Both the position numbers and the translations under genes were made by a program. This document shows, in pieces, positions 40,723-49,818 of a stretch of DNA of 64,000 bases. How positions within the stretch are numbered: the stretch's first letter is position 1; the number at the start of each line of letters is the position of its first letter. Origin of the DNA: Calidifontibacter indicus. Lineage in GTDB: Bacteria; Actinomycetota; Actinomycetes; Actinomycetales; Dermatophilaceae. The notes beneath the pieces are model-generated. The model was not told where the DNA came from, searched no databases, and saw only the letters and a list, made by a program, of their open reading frames with translations. The stretch is from contig NZ_QTUA01000001.1 in NCBI RefSeq assembly GCF_003386865.1, positions 930,001-994,000 of the forward strand, written 5' to 3'.

Positions 40723-41514
40723 ATGACCGAAAAGCCTTGGACCGGAGGGGTCGTCAGCGACCGCTCGACCGTGCTGCTGTGCCCCAACCCGGGTCCGATG
40801 ACCCTCGACGGCACGAACACCTGGGTGCTGCACTCCACCTCGACCGACGAGGTCGTCGTGATCGACCCCGGTCCGCTCGACGAGACCCACCTCGAACGCG
40901 TCGCCACCCACGTCGAGGAGCTCGGTGCGCGGGTGGCGCTCACCCTCGTCACCCACGGGCACTTCGACCACGACGAGGGCGTGCCGCACTTCCTCGACCG
41001 CACCGGCTCACCCGTCCGTGGTGCCGGCCGCGGCGAAGCGTTCACGGACGGTGAGCGAATCACCCTGGGAGACATCGACCTTCGCGTGCTCGTGACTCCC
41101 GGTCACACCAAGGACTCGGTGTCGTTCGCGTGGGAGGACGAGCGGCTGCTGCTCACCGGTGACACCGTGCTCGGTCGCGGCACCAGCATCGTCGCCTACC
41201 CCGACGGCAACCTCGGCTCCTACCTCGACTCGCTCGACGCGATGTACGCCGCCGCGTCCGAGAGTGGGCTGATGCTCGCTCCGGGACACGGTCCGACCGC
41301 ACCCGAGGCTGCTGCGGTCATCGACTTCTACCGCAAGCACCGCGCCGAACGACTCGACCAGGTGCGGGCGGCGTTGGCCGACGGCGCGAGCGACGCCGAC
41401 GACGTCGCGCAGGCGATCGTCGAGCACGTGTACGCCGACGTGCCCAAGTCGGTCTGGCCGGCCGCGAAGGCCACGGTGCAGGCGCAACTGGAGTATCTCG
41501 GCGAGCGCTCGTAG
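40723..41514 (+). CDS. Metallo-beta-lactamase-fold hydrolase (LACTB2/Rv3677c-like)
   Basis: A 263-residue hydrolase. The HxHxDH motif is LVTHGHFDHDEG near 85-96, with VTPGHTKDSVSF near 127 and the bridging Asp in LLTGDTVLGRG near 147, and LAPGHGPTAPEA near 186. The N-terminal NPGPMTLDGTNTWVL and the C-terminal helical winged segment are typical of LACTB2, an RNA endonuclease in eukaryotes, though bacterial members are uncharacterised. It starts 12 bp after the NUDIX stop. Confidence 0.9.
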   Translation: MTEKPWTGGVVSDRSTVLLCPNPGPMTLDGTNTWVLHSTSTDEVVVIDPGPLDETHLERVATHVEELGARVALTLVTHGHFDHDEGVPHFLDRTGSPVRGAGRGEAFTDGERITLGDIDLRVLVTPGHTKDSVSFAWEDERLLLTGDTVLGRGTSIVAYPDGNLGSYLDSLDAMYAAASESGLMLAPGHGPTAPEAAAVIDFYRKHRAERLDQVRAALADGASDADDVAQAIVEHVYADVPKSVWPAAKATVQAQLEYLGERS

Positions 41515-41523
41515 CGCTTCAAC

Positions 41524-41597
41524 ACGCAAACGCGCGGGATATCGAGAACTGCCCGGGTAATGACCCGAGCGTTTCTCGATACCCCGCGCGTTTGCGT
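41524..41597. repeat. Long intergenic stem-loop, 24 of 25 bp paired
   Basis: Arms 41524-41548 and 41573-41597 pair with a single mismatch. The 24-nt loop holds an inner CGGGT/ACCCG hairpin. It lies between the convergent hydrolase and crp genes. Confidence 0.8.
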
Positions 41598-41610
41598 AAG
41601 GGGTGAGGTG

Positions 41611-42288
41611 TCAGCGGCTCCTACGCTGCAGGCGCTCGACGTCGAGCAGCGTCACCGCGCGCGCCTCGAGCTTGACCCAACCGCGCGCGGAGAAGTCGGC
41701 CAGCGCCTTGTTGACGGTCTCGCGGGAGGCGCCGACAAGCTGCGCGAGCTCCTCCTGGGTGAGGTCGTGCGCGACCAGCACACCCTCGTCCACCGGCTTG
41801 CCGAAGCGCTGGGAGAGGTCGAGCAGGGCCTTGGCAACGCGTCCGGGCACGTCGGTGAAGACGAGGTCGCCCAGTGCCTCGTTGGTGCGACGCAGGCGGC
41901 GGGCGAGCGCGGTGAGCATGGTCATCGAGACCTCGGGCCGCTGCTGCAGGAAGTCCTTCATCGCCTGGTGGCCGATGCCGACGAGCTCGGTGTCGGCGAC
42001 CGCGGTGGCGGTGGCGGTGCGGGCGCCCGGGTCGAACAGCGACAACTCACCGAGCATCTCGCCGACGCCGAGGATGGCGAGGAGGTTCTCGCGGCCGTCG
42101 GGGGAGCGGCGGCCGAGCTTCACCTTGCCGTCGGTGATGACGTACAGCGAGTCGCCCTGGTCGCCCTCGTGGAACAGCTCCTGACCCCGCGGCACCTTGG
42201 TGCGGGTCATCGATTCCAGCAGGGCCTCGGCGGCCTGGTCGTCCAGTGCGGCGAAAAGGGGCGCTTTGCGTACGGCTTGGGTGTCCAC
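41611..42288 (-). CDS. crp: Crp/Fnr-family cAMP-responsive regulator (Rv3676/GlxR-like)
   Basis: A 225-residue transcription factor. The cyclic-nucleotide-binding roll covers residues 15-120 with [20 protein letters not shown] and the phosphate-binding block [21 protein letters not shown] near 77-97. The long dimer helix follows, and the C-terminal winged HTH has [20 protein letters not shown] near 173-192. The start is GTG at 42288 ([12 protein letters not shown]); the longer open frame is not conserved. It is divergent from nth, the same order as in mycobacteria, so it probably has orthologous global functions. Confidence 0.92.
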   Translation of the reverse strand: MDTQAVRKAPLFAALDDQAAEALLESMTRTKVPRGQELFHEGDQGDSLYVITDGKVKLGRRSPDGRENLLAILGVGEMLGELSLFDPGARTATATAVADTELVGIGHQAMKDFLQQRPEVSMTMLTALARRLRRTNEALGDLVFTDVPGRVAKALLDLSQRFGKPVDEGVLVAHDLTQEELAQLVGASRETVNKALADFSARGWVKLEARAVTLLDVERLQRRSR

Positions 42289-42418
42289 GGGGGTCAGTCT
42301 GCCACGGCAGTGGCGTAGTTCACGTCCACGCCGTTGGCACGCGCCGCGACTGTCCCGAATTCGCACCCGATCACGGTCGGGCGGGCGGCTGTCAGGGGTG
42401 CTGCCTAGGCTGGCGGAT

Positions 42419-43180
42419 GTGAAGCCGATCGACATTGCGGACGAAGCGCCGGTGGCCCGCACCCGGCGGGCTCGCAAGACCTACCGCGCGCTGCACGAGT
42501 TCTACCCCTACGCCCACTGCGAGCTCGACTTCGAGACGCCGCTGCAGTTGCTGGTGGCCACGATCCTGTCGGCGCAGACCACCGACGTCGGGGTCAACAA
42601 GGTCACGCCGGTGCTGTTCGCGCGGTACCCCGATGCGAAGGCGCTCGCCGAGGCCGACCGCACCGAGTTGGAGGAGTTGCTGCGCCCCACCGGGTTTTTC
42701 CGGGCGAAGGCCAACTCGGTGCAGACTCTGGGGCAGGTGCTGACCGAACGGTTCAACGGCGAGGTGCCGAACAAGCTGGCCGACCTCGTCACGCTGCCCG
42801 GTGTGGGGCGCAAGACCGCAAATGTGGTGCTCGGCGACGCGTTCGGCATCCCGGGCATCACCGTCGACACCCACTTCGGACGTCTGGTGCGGCGGCTCGG
42901 CTGGACCGCCGAGACCGACCCGGTGAAGGTCGAGCACGAGATCGGTGCGCTGTTCCCGCGCAAGGACTGGACGATGCTCAGCCACGTGCTGATCTTCCAC
43001 GGCCGACGGATGTGCCACGCCAAGCGTCCGGCCTGCGGGGTGTGCCCGGTGGCGCGGTGGTGTCCCTCCTACGGCGAGGGCGAACTCGACGAGACGAAGG
43101 CACGCAAGCTGCTGAAGTTCGAGTTGGCGCCCGGTCGCGAGGACGAGCTGGAACGGTTGCGCGCGGAGTACGCGTCGTGA
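42419..43180 (+). CDS. nth: Endonuclease III
   Basis: A 253-residue base-excision-repair glycosylase/AP lyase for oxidised pyrimidines. The helix-hairpin-helix is [20 protein letters not shown] near 122-141 with the catalytic lysine, followed by [15 protein letters not shown] with the catalytic Asp. The C-terminal 4Fe-4S ligands follow the C-x6-C-x2-C-x5-C pattern ([17 protein letters not shown] near 197-213). The start is GTG 42419; an overlapping ATG 2 bp earlier is out of frame. A GTGA overlap links it to the NUDIX gene. Confidence 0.95.
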   Translation: MKPIDIADEAPVARTRRARKTYRALHEFYPYAHCELDFETPLQLLVATILSAQTTDVGVNKVTPVLFARYPDAKALAEADRTELEELLRPTGFFRAKANSVQTLGQVLTERFNGEVPNKLADLVTLPGVGRKTANVVLGDAFGIPGITVDTHFGRLVRRLGWTAETDPVKVEHEIGALFPRKDWTMLSHVLIFHGRRMCHAKRPACGVCPVARWCPSYGEGELDETKARKLLKFELAPGREDELERLRAEYAS

Positions 43181-43818
43181 CCGCCCCGGTGCCCGGCTGG
43201 CTGCCCGGCCTCATGCAGCGGGCCGGCGCCGGTGACTCCTTCTTCAACAGCCTGGGGGTGCCCGAGGGGCGCCGCTCGGCGGTGCTCATCCTGTTCGGCC
43301 CGAGCGAGGTGGGGGGAGAGGACGTGCTGCTCACCCAGCGGTCCGAGCACATGCGCAAGCACCCCGGCCAGGTGTCCTTCCCCGGCGGGGGCATCGACGA
43401 CACCGATGTCGACGCGACCGCGGCGGCACTGCGTGAAGCGCACGAGGAGGTCGACCTCGACGCGTCCGGGGTGAGCGTGCTCGGCGAGTTGCCCGCCGTC
43501 CCGTTGACGGTCACCGGCTATCACGTGACGCCGGTCGTGGGCTGGTGGCACGACCCGTCGGAGGTGCACGCCAAGAGCCGCCACGAGGTCGACCGGGTGG
43601 CGCGGGTGCGCCTCGACGACCTCGTCGACCCGGCCAACCGGTTCACCGCGATCCACCCGTCGCGGCAGTTCGCGGCGCCGGCGTTCGAGGCCGGCGGGCT
43701 GTACATCTGGGGGTTCACCGCGATCCTGCTCGACGCCGTGCTCGGCCAGGCCGGGCTCGAGCGCCCGTGGAACACCGCCGACGAGCGCACCGTGCCGGCC
43801 CGCTTCCTGCGCCGCTGA
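43177..43818 (+). CDS. NUDIX hydrolase, CoA pyrophosphatase type (Rv3672c-like)
   Basis: A 213-residue protein. [20 protein letters not shown] near 50-69 is the NuCoA motif, and the Nudix box [20 protein letters not shown] then EEVDL follows directly, with normal spacing. Such enzymes split CoA and acyl-CoA to 3',5'-ADP and acyl-phosphopantetheine. The GTG start overlaps the nth stop. It ends 17 bp before a strong terminator. Confidence 0.92.
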   Translation: MTAPVPGWLPGLMQRAGAGDSFFNSLGVPEGRRSAVLILFGPSEVGGEDVLLTQRSEHMRKHPGQVSFPGGGIDDTDVDATAAALREAHEEVDLDASGVSVLGELPAVPLTVTGYHVTPVVGWWHDPSEVHAKSRHEVDRVARVRLDDLVDPANRFTAIHPSRQFAAPAFEAGGLYIWGFTAILLDAVLGQAGLERPWNTADERTVPARFLRR

Positions 43819-43835
43819 CTTCGCTTCCGGCGAAC

Positions 43836-43870
43836 GATGAAGCCCCGGCCGTCTCGGCCGGGGCTTCATC
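43836..43870. terminator. Bidirectional terminator, 16-bp perfect stem
   Basis: Arms 43836-43851 and 43855-43870 are exact complements with TCT as loop. It lies between the convergent NUDIX and holin-like genes. The stem begins GATGAAGCC, as at 46871. Confidence 0.85.
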
Positions 43871-43890
43871 CGTGGTTCTGGGGTGCGGCG

Positions 43891-44280
43891 TCAGGACGCC
43901 TTCGGCGGCTTGAGCGCCGCAACCGTCTTCTGCGCGTTGTCGATCGTCTTGACCGGCTTGCCCTGCATCTTGCTGAGCGCGCTCTTGCCCATGAGGGCGA
44001 GGATCAACGTGATCACCAGCAGCACGCCGCCGATGATCAGGAACCCGGCCCACTCCGGCAGTCCGGCGGCCACGAGGCCCCAGGCGGCGGCGGTGAGCAG
44101 GAAGCCGAGCATGTACAGCGCGACGACGCCGGCGCCGACGAGCAGGCCCGCTCCCTTGCCGCCCTTGCTCACGTCCGACTTGATCTCCATCTTCGCCAGC
44201 GCGATCTCGCCCTTGACGATCGACGAGAGGTCCTGCGACGCGTCAGCGACGAGCTGACCGAGTGTGCGCTCCTGGGCCAT
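43891..44280 (-). CDS. Phage-holin-superfamily III (DUF1469-type) membrane protein
   Basis: A 129-residue protein with an N-terminal amphipathic helix (TLGQLVADASQDLSSIVKGE, then IALAKMEIKSD) and two membrane helices at about 44-68 (GLLVGAGVVALYMLGFLLTAAA) and 77-96 (AGFLIIGGVLLVITLILALM). A basic C-terminus follows. This is a chromosomal family common in actinobacteria and not evidence of a prophage. Function unknown, possibly envelope maintenance. Confidence 0.87.
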   Translation of the reverse strand: MAQERTLGQLVADASQDLSSIVKGEIALAKMEIKSDVSKGGKGAGLLVGAGVVALYMLGFLLTAAAWGLVAAGLPEWAGFLIIGGVLLVITLILALMGKSALSKMQGKPVKTIDNAQKTVAALKPPKAS

Positions 44281-44349
44281 TCGAATTCCTCTTCAGACTT
44301 GCTGGACGTTTGGACTTCTCCACGCCGTGAAACCGGCGTGACATCGCAC

Positions 44350-45675
44350 CTACCCTAGCGTCCGGTTTCCGTCTGTGGTTGCTGCACCGCCGCGACCTGG
44401 GCCACGTTGATACACGTCCGGGATGCCGTCCAGATCGTCGTCGCGGGTCTCGTCGTCGTGGATGCGGGCGTAGATCTTGTTGCGGCTGCGCAGCACGATC
44501 GTGGCGAGCAGCGCCGCGATGAGCGACCCGATGAGCACACCGATCTTCACGTGTTCGTCGGCGATCGACCCTGCGCCGAAGGCCAGCTCGCCGATCAGCA
44601 ACGACACGGTGAACCCGACGCCGGCCAGCAGCGACAGGCCGAACAGGTCGGACCACGCGATGTCGTCGTCGAGTTCGGCGCGGGTGAATCGGGCCATCAG
44701 GAAGGTGCTGCCGAAGATGCCGACGAGCTTGCCGAGCACCAGCCCCGCGACCACCCCGATGGTGATCGGGTCGGTGAATGCCTTCGCCAGATCGCCGCCG
44801 ACGAAGCTCACCCCGGCGGCGAAGAACGCGAACACCGGCACGCAGAAACCGGCCGACAGCGGACGGATGCGGTGCTCCAGGCGCTCGCCCAGACTGTGCC
44901 CTCCGGGGGCACGGCTGGCCGGCACGACCAGGCCGAGCACGACGCCGGCGATGGTGGCGTGCACGCCGGAGTTGAGCACCAGCACCCACGTGGCGACCCC
45001 GAGCGGGAGCAACAGCCACCAGGGGTGACTTCGCGTGCGTGAGACCCAGCCGAACGCCGCGACCGGCAGCACCGCGAGAGCGAGCATCGGCAGATCGAGG
45101 TCGGAGCTGAAGAACACCGCGATGATCGTGATCGCAATCAGGTCGTCGACGACGGCGAGGGTGAGCAGGAACGATCGCAGCGCCGACGGCAGGTGCGTGC
45201 CGATGACCGCGAGCACCGCGAGGGCGAACGCGATGTCGGTGGCGGTGGGCACGGCCCAGCCGCGCAGGTCGCCGTCCAGCAGCAGTTGGGCGACGGTGAA
45301 GACAATGGCCGGGACGGCGACCCCGCAGGCCGCGGCGACGACCGGCACCGTCGCCTTGGCCGGGTCGCGCAGGTCGCCGTGCACGAACTCGTGCTTCAAC
45401 TCCAGCCCGACGACGAAGAAGAACACCGCGAGGAGCCCGTCGGCCGCCCAGTGCGCCACCGACAGGTGGATGCCGAGCGGTGCGATGTCGAGGTGGTGAT
45501 CGGCGAGTGCGGTGTAGCCGTCGCGCCAGGGGGAGTTGGACCAGAGCAGCGCGAGCACGGTGGCGAGCAGGAGCAGCGCGCCGCCAACGGTCTCCTGGCG
45601 CAGCAGGGCGGCGACGCGTTCGGCCTCGGGCCATTCGCCGCGGGAGAAAAGACGGGGGCGGTTTGCGGAGCTCAT
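44350..45675 (-). CDS. nhaA: Na+/H+ antiporter NhaA
   Basis: A 441-residue antiporter with about 11-12 membrane helices. The ion-binding Asp pair is in VVDDLIAITIIAVFF near 170, and FFFVVGLELKHEFVHGDLRD near 76-95 and PTATDIAFALAVLAV near 135 are family blocks. A hydrophilic C-terminal tail (RIHDDETRDDDLDGIPD) is an unusual acidic extension of about 40 residues. The ATG at 45675 has GCGAGG upstream; the longer frame is unconserved. Divergent from the Fic-like gene. Confidence 0.93.
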   Translation of the reverse strand: MSSANRPRLFSRGEWPEAERVAALLRQETVGGALLLLATVLALLWSNSPWRDGYTALADHHLDIAPLGIHLSVAHWAADGLLAVFFFVVGLELKHEFVHGDLRDPAKATVPVVAAACGVAVPAIVFTVAQLLLDGDLRGWAVPTATDIAFALAVLAVIGTHLPSALRSFLLTLAVVDDLIAITIIAVFFSSDLDLPMLALAVLPVAAFGWVSRTRSHPWWLLLPLGVATWVLVLNSGVHATIAGVVLGLVVPASRAPGGHSLGERLEHRIRPLSAGFCVPVFAFFAAGVSFVGGDLAKAFTDPITIGVVAGLVLGKLVGIFGSTFLMARFTRAELDDDIAWSDLFGLSLLAGVGFTVSLLIGELAFGAGSIADEHVKIGVLIGSLIAALLATIVLRSRNKIYARIHDDETRDDDLDGIPDVYQRGPGRGGAATTDGNRTLG

Positions 45676-45839
45676 GGGCCTCGCTTTCAGGGTAGGTGGC
45701 AGCAACTGCCGACCAGACTTCCCGGCACACCGTGGTGGTGATTCTACCGGCGCACGGACGGGGAACTCGGCGCCATACGGTTGGCCCGTGCAAAACAACG
45801 TGCGAATCAACGTGGAAATCAAGCTCTGCGCCGGCGTCC

Positions 45840-46721
45840 ATGTCTGACGTCGTCGCCGCGGTCAACGCCCTCGCCCAGCTTCCGGAGGTGCCCGAGGCGA
45901 TCGACACCGCCCGCGAGGCGTGCACGGCGCTGCGCTGGCACCCCGCGCTGCGACGGCGGATCCCGGAGGCGTCGGCCGAGTCGCGGGTGCGTGGCGCGAC
46001 CGCCAGTGCCGCGCTCGACGGTGCCCAGATGTCGGTGACGATCGTGCGCGACGTGTTCCGTGGCGCACGCACCTGGCCGGCCGATCCCGACCCGCTCGAG
46101 CGGACGGTGGCTGCTGCGCTCCGGGTCAGCGCCGCGACCGAGCAGGTGCGCTCGATGGTCGTCACCTCGCCCCGCCAGGCGCTCGCCCGTCTGCACACTG
46201 CCGCGATGGCCGAACTGCTGCCCGCCGACCAGGTGGGCCGCCCACGCCGCGCCGGCGAGGACAGCCGGGAGATGCTCGAACTCGGGCCGGCCCCCGACGC
46301 GGTCGAGGCGACGCAGCGTCTCGATCAGATCTGCGAACTCCTTTCCCGCAGTGCGCAATTGCCAACCGTCGTTGTCGCCGCGGTGGTGCACGCCGAGCTT
46401 GTTGCAGCGCGTCCGTTCGTGCACGGCAATGCGCTGGTGGCCCGCGCGTTCGAGCGGGCGCTGGTGTGGGGGAGCGGGCTCGACCCGACCGGCGTGGCGG
46501 TGCCCGAGCAGGCTCACCACTCGATGGCCACCGACTACCAAGGCGCGATGGGGGCGTACGCGTCGGGCGACCCGCAAGGGGTGCGGTTGTGGGTGCTGCA
46601 CGAGGCCGCCGCGCTCACCCGTGCCGCCGGTGCAGGGCACGACGTGTGCGACGCGGTGCTCGCTGGACGGCTCACTTCGGATTCCTCAGGATCCCTTGCA
46701 TCGGACCATCGACAGGAGTAG
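45840..46721 (+). CDS. Fic/DOC-like protein with degenerate motif (Rv3662c position)
   Basis: A 293-residue protein. Near 190-205 it reads VVAAVVHAELVAARPFVHGNALVARAFERAL in pieces; the block RPFVHGNALVARAF resembles the Fic motif HPFxDGNGRxxR, but the histidine is replaced by Arg, the Asp by His and the second Gly-Arg is absent, so AMP-transfer is doubtful. An N-terminal helical part (VRGATASAALDGAQMSV) resembles the alpha-inhibitor-like segment of Fic proteins. The gene lies before the tad locus, as a conserved hypothetical does in mycobacteria. Confidence 0.68.
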   Translation: MSDVVAAVNALAQLPEVPEAIDTAREACTALRWHPALRRRIPEASAESRVRGATASAALDGAQMSVTIVRDVFRGARTWPADPDPLERTVAAALRVSAATEQVRSMVVTSPRQALARLHTAAMAELLPADQVGRPRRAGEDSREMLELGPAPDAVEATQRLDQICELLSRSAQLPTVVVAAVVHAELVAARPFVHGNALVARAFERALVWGSGLDPTGVAVPEQAHHSMATDYQGAMGAYASGDPQGVRLWVLHEAAALTRAAGAGHDVCDAVLAGRLTSDSSGSLASDHRQE

Positions 46722-47100
46722 ACCTTTACTCAGGCAACAAGCCGCAGGACCGCCGCAACTGAACAGGGCACCCACGCGAAGGCAGTTCACAGAGTGGACA
46801 GCTCGTCCGGCCCCTCGAGGTTCGGCGACAACCAGAATGCACGCTTGGTAACCCTGCTGACGATGCGGTCGATGAAGCCCTGCTCCGGTTCTCGGAGCAG
46901 GGCTTCATCTCGTTCTGAGTCGTTGTTCTGCCGTCGTTCTGGGCCGTTGAGCGGCCGTTATTGGATACCGATGCTTTCTGTGTGGCGACAAAACGGCAAA
47001 AGGTAAGAACTTGGTAAGGAAACGGTCAGACCACTTGTTCCGATGGCCCTGCTGCTCGCACCATTGACATGTCCGCGCTCCCTTTAGAGGTCGTAGCGCA
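46722..47100. other. Intergenic region before the tad locus
   Basis: Between the Fic-like gene and the pilus locus about 570 bp carry no gene that I can support. It includes a strong terminator at 46871 and two hairpins at 47101-47166. A TTGACA at 47064-47069 could be a -35 box, but no convincing -10 box lies at the right spacing. Otherwise nothing recognised. Confidence 0.5.
46871..46909 (+). terminator. Terminator hairpin, 17-bp perfect stem
   Basis: Arms 46871-46887 and 46893-46909 are exact complements with a 5-nt loop, 149 bp after the Fic-like gene. The outer ten bases GATGAAGCCC match the terminator at 43836. Confidence 0.8.
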
Positions 47101-47166
47101 GTGTTCGTCCTCATCCCCCCTGGGTGACGAACACCGAAGGCCCCGCCGTCCCCCCGGCGGGGCCTT
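47101..47166 (+). terminator. Two consecutive hairpins upstream of the tad locus
   Basis: GTGTTCGTC/GACGAACAC (47101-47109 with 47126-47134) is followed at once by AAGGCCCCGCCG/CGGCGGGGCCTT (47137-47148 with 47155-47166). The second resembles an intrinsic terminator. They may insulate the tad operon or form a leader structure. Confidence 0.65.
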
Positions 47167-47291
47167 CCGCTGTCCGCAGCCGGATCGGTTCGGGGCCGGC
47201 TGATTCCACAGCCGCACTCCCCGTCGCCGGGCTTCCACAGAAGTCGGTTGGCGGCTGGTCGCCCGGGGTGCGGCGATCGACTCTTTCGCCC

Positions 47292-47984
47292 ATGAACGGA
47301 TTCGCAAGCGCCCTGCACCTCGTCGGCGCAGACGTGGCAGCTCCGCTGCGAGCAGCGGTCGTGCGCGTCGCCGCCGAGCGGGGCCACGAGCCGGTGCTCG
47401 TCGATCTCGACCCGTGGGCCGGCGGCAGCGATGTGCTGCTCGGGCTGGAACACGTGGCCGGTGTGCGCTGGCACGACCTCGACGGCGCCGACGGTGAGTT
47501 CGACGCCGACGGGCTGTTGCACCGGCTGCCGGCCGGGCCGCTCGGGGAGCGGGTGCTCGCCCACGACCGCTGGGCGGCGCGGCCGGTCGATCCCGACGTC
47601 GTGCGTGCGGCGATGCATGCGCTGCGGCTGTCGGCCGGGCTGCTCGTCGTCGACGGCGCTGTCCCGGCCGACCTGCCCGAACTGCGCCGCCCACGCGACC
47701 GGGTGTGGGTGGCGATCGGCGCCGACGTGCGCTCCAGTGCCGCAGGAATCGCTGCGACGCAATGGCTTTCGCTTCAGGGTGTGCAGCACCGCACGGTGCT
47801 GCTGCACACGGGGGCGGCTCCCGAGCACGACGAGTTCGACCGCATCGACGAGTTGGTGCGGGTCGGCCGATCGGAGTGGCGCGACCTCGATCGGGGCGTG
47901 CTCTGCGGACGTCGCAACGGGCCCCTGCGGGCGTTCGCGGGACGGTTGCTCGACGACCTCGTCGACGGGCAGGTGGCGGCATGA
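47292..47984 (+). CDS. ssd: Septum-site-determining/TadZ-like protein (Ssd)
   Basis: A 230-residue protein related to CpaE/TadZ and mycobacterial Ssd (Rv3660c). It has a MinD-like fold without a full Walker A: RGHEPVLVDLDPWAGGSDVLLG near 33-54 and LLVVDGAVPADLPELRRPR near 119 mark the strands. TadZ proteins place the pilus machine at the pole; Ssd affects septation. The start is ATG 47292 (MNGFASALHLVGAD). Four-base overlap with tadA. Confidence 0.8.
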   Translation: MNGFASALHLVGADVAAPLRAAVVRVAAERGHEPVLVDLDPWAGGSDVLLGLEHVAGVRWHDLDGADGEFDADGLLHRLPAGPLGERVLAHDRWAARPVDPDVVRAAMHALRLSAGLLVVDGAVPADLPELRRPRDRVWVAIGADVRSSAAGIAATQWLSLQGVQHRTVLLHTGAAPEHDEFDRIDELVRVGRSEWRDLDRGVLCGRRNGPLRAFAGRLLDDLVDGQVAA

Positions 47985-49132
47985 GCGGGTCGGTCGTCGG
48001 CAAAGCCATGTGGGAGCACATCCGCTCCGGCCAACCGCCCACCGCCGAACGCATCGCGACCGTCGCAGGGAGCGAAGCCGCCGTGCTCGGCGATCGCAAC
48101 GCCTCGGCGCTCGGACGGCGCTGGAGCGCGGAGGTGCTCGGCGGCGGCCCGCTGCAACCGCTGCTCGACGAACCCGATGTCACCGACGTGCTCGTGAACG
48201 GGCCGAGCCAGGTGTGGGTCGACCGGGGCGGCGGGCTCGAGGCCGCCGACATCGACCTCGGCGGCGACGACGACGTGCGCCGGCTCGCGGTGCGACTGGC
48301 CGCGATCGCCGGCCGCCGCCTGGACGACGCCAGTCCGTGGGTCGACGGGCAACTGCCCGGCGGGGTGCGGCTGCACGCGGTGCTGCCCCCGCTGGTCGCC
48401 GACGGAGCACACCTCTCACTGCGCATCCCGCGCCGCGTCGGGGTCGGCCTCACCCAACTGTGCGACCGCGGGTTGTGCGACGCCGTCGGACAGCAAGTGC
48501 TGCGGCGTCTGGTCGAGCACCAGGTCGCGTTCGTCATCACCGGAGGCACCGGCAGCGGCAAGACCACGCTGCTCTCGGCGCTGCTCGCCCTGGTGCCGGT
48601 CGACCAACGCCTCCTCGTGGTCGAGGACGTGCGCGAACTGATCGTCGATCATCCGCACGTCGTGCGCCTCGAGGGCCGACCGCCGAACGTCGAAGGGGTC
48701 GGCGAGGTCAGCCTCGCGACCCTGGTGCGGCAGGCCCTGCGGATGCGCCCCGACCGCGTGGTCGTCGGCGAAGTGCGCGGCGCGGAGGTGCGCGAGCTGC
48801 TCAGCGCCCTCAACACCGGTCACGAGGGAGGCTGCGGCACCTTGCACGCCAACTCACCCGCCGACGTCGTCGCGAGGTTCGAGGCGCTGGGTGCGCTGGC
48901 CGGCATGACCCCCGCGGCGGTGCGGTCGCAACTGGCCAGCTCGGTGCAGGTGGTGGTGCACGTGCGGCGCGACGGCGACACCCGTCGGCTCGCCGAGATC
49001 GGCACGATCGGGTGGGACGGCGACCGGTTGCGCGTCACGACCGCGCTGCGCTGGGTCGGCGGCGCGGCCGTGCCGGCCGACGGGTTGCCTCGCCTGGAGG
49101 CGATTCTGGGCGGGCCGGGTACCTCATGCTGA
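47981..49132 (+). CDS. tadA: Tad/Flp pilus secretion ATPase
   Basis: A 383-residue hexameric type II/IV secretion ATPase. The N-terminal domain ([20 protein letters not shown] near 52-71) is followed by Walker [21 protein letters not shown] near 185-204. The Asp box [12 protein letters not shown], Walker [18 protein letters not shown] near 257 and His box [15 protein letters not shown] near 280 complete the site. It powers pilin extrusion with TadB and TadC. Overlaps tadB by 7 bases. Confidence 0.93.
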   Translation: MSGSVVGKAMWEHIRSGQPPTAERIATVAGSEAAVLGDRNASALGRRWSAEVLGGGPLQPLLDEPDVTDVLVNGPSQVWVDRGGGLEAADIDLGGDDDVRRLAVRLAAIAGRRLDDASPWVDGQLPGGVRLHAVLPPLVADGAHLSLRIPRRVGVGLTQLCDRGLCDAVGQQVLRRLVEHQVAFVITGGTGSGKTTLLSALLALVPVDQRLLVVEDVRELIVDHPHVVRLEGRPPNVEGVGEVSLATLVRQALRMRPDRVVVGEVRGAEVRELLSALNTGHEGGCGTLHANSPADVVARFEALGALAGMTPAAVRSQLASSVQVVVHVRRDGDTRRLAEIGTIGWDGDRLRVTTALRWVGGAAVPADGLPRLEAILGGPGTSC

Positions 49133-49818
49133 TCACCGCTGGGCTCCTGGTCGGCGCGCTGCTGCTGTGGCTGGGGCCGCTACCCGGAAGACCCGGAAGA
49201 CCCGGCAAAGCACGCGGACGCCGCCGACGTCTGCCGCTGCCGCGCCGACGTGGCCACCCCGCCGAGGTTGAGGTCTGGTCGCTGGTCGTCGAGTCGGTGG
49301 CCACCGCCGTGCGAGCCGGGGCCGCCCCGACCCCGGCGTGTGCCGCCTGCTGCCGGGCCGCGCTCGACCTGGCGCCCGAGGTCGATGCCGAGGTGGAGTT
49401 GTTGGCCCGCACCGCGAGTGCAGGAGGTGACCTCGGCGCCGCGTGGCACGAGGTCGCCGCCCGCGTCGACGACCCGGGACTACGTGCGGTCGCCGCCGCG
49501 TGGCAACTGTCGGAGACGACCGGTACGCCACTGGCCGACGCCCTCGACGTCGCCGCACGCCTACGCCGCGGCGAGGTCGAACGCGCCGCGCGGGCGAAGG
49601 CGGCGCTCGCCGCACCCACCGCCTCGGTCAACCTGCTCACCGCCCTACCGGTCTGCGGCGCCGGCCTCGGCATGGTGCTCGGCGCCGACGTCATCGGCGT
49701 GTACGCATCGCCGTTGGCGCTTGTGACGGTCTTGCCCGGCCTGGTACTGGTCGCGGTCGGACGCCTGTGCTGCCGGCGGATGGTCGACCACGCCGGACGG
49801 ATCAGGAGCCTGGCATGA
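49126..49818 (+). CDS. tadB: Tad pilus inner-membrane protein TadB-like
   Basis: A 230-residue GspF-type membrane component. An N-terminal helix ([20 protein letters not shown]) and arginine-rich loop precede the cytoplasmic GspF domain (VESVATAVRAGAAPTPACAA, TGTPLADALDVAARLRRGEV). Two C-terminal helices follow (LLTALPVCGAGLGMVLGADV and LVTVLPGLVLVAVGRLCC). It overlaps both neighbours, a sign of tight coupling. Together with TadC it forms the platform. Confidence 0.85.
   Translation: MLITAGLLVGALLLWLGPLPGRPGRPGKARGRRRRLPLPRRRGHPAEVEVWSLVVESVATAVRAGAAPTPACAACCRAALDLAPEVDAEVELLARTASAGGDLGAAWHEVAARVDDPGLRAVAAAWQLSETTGTPLADALDVAARLRRGEVERAARAKAALAAPTASVNLLTALPVCGAGLGMVLGADVIGVYASPLALVTVLPGLVLVAVGRLCCRRMVDHAGRIRSLA

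Noticed and set aside
43891-44280. Holin-superfamily protein as evidence for a prophage
   Set aside because: No other phage genes are near, and this family is a common chromosomal membrane protein in actinobacteria.
47064-47069. TTGACA as a promoter of the tad locus
   Set aside because: No convincing -10 hexamer at 16-18 bp, so no promoter feature is claimed.
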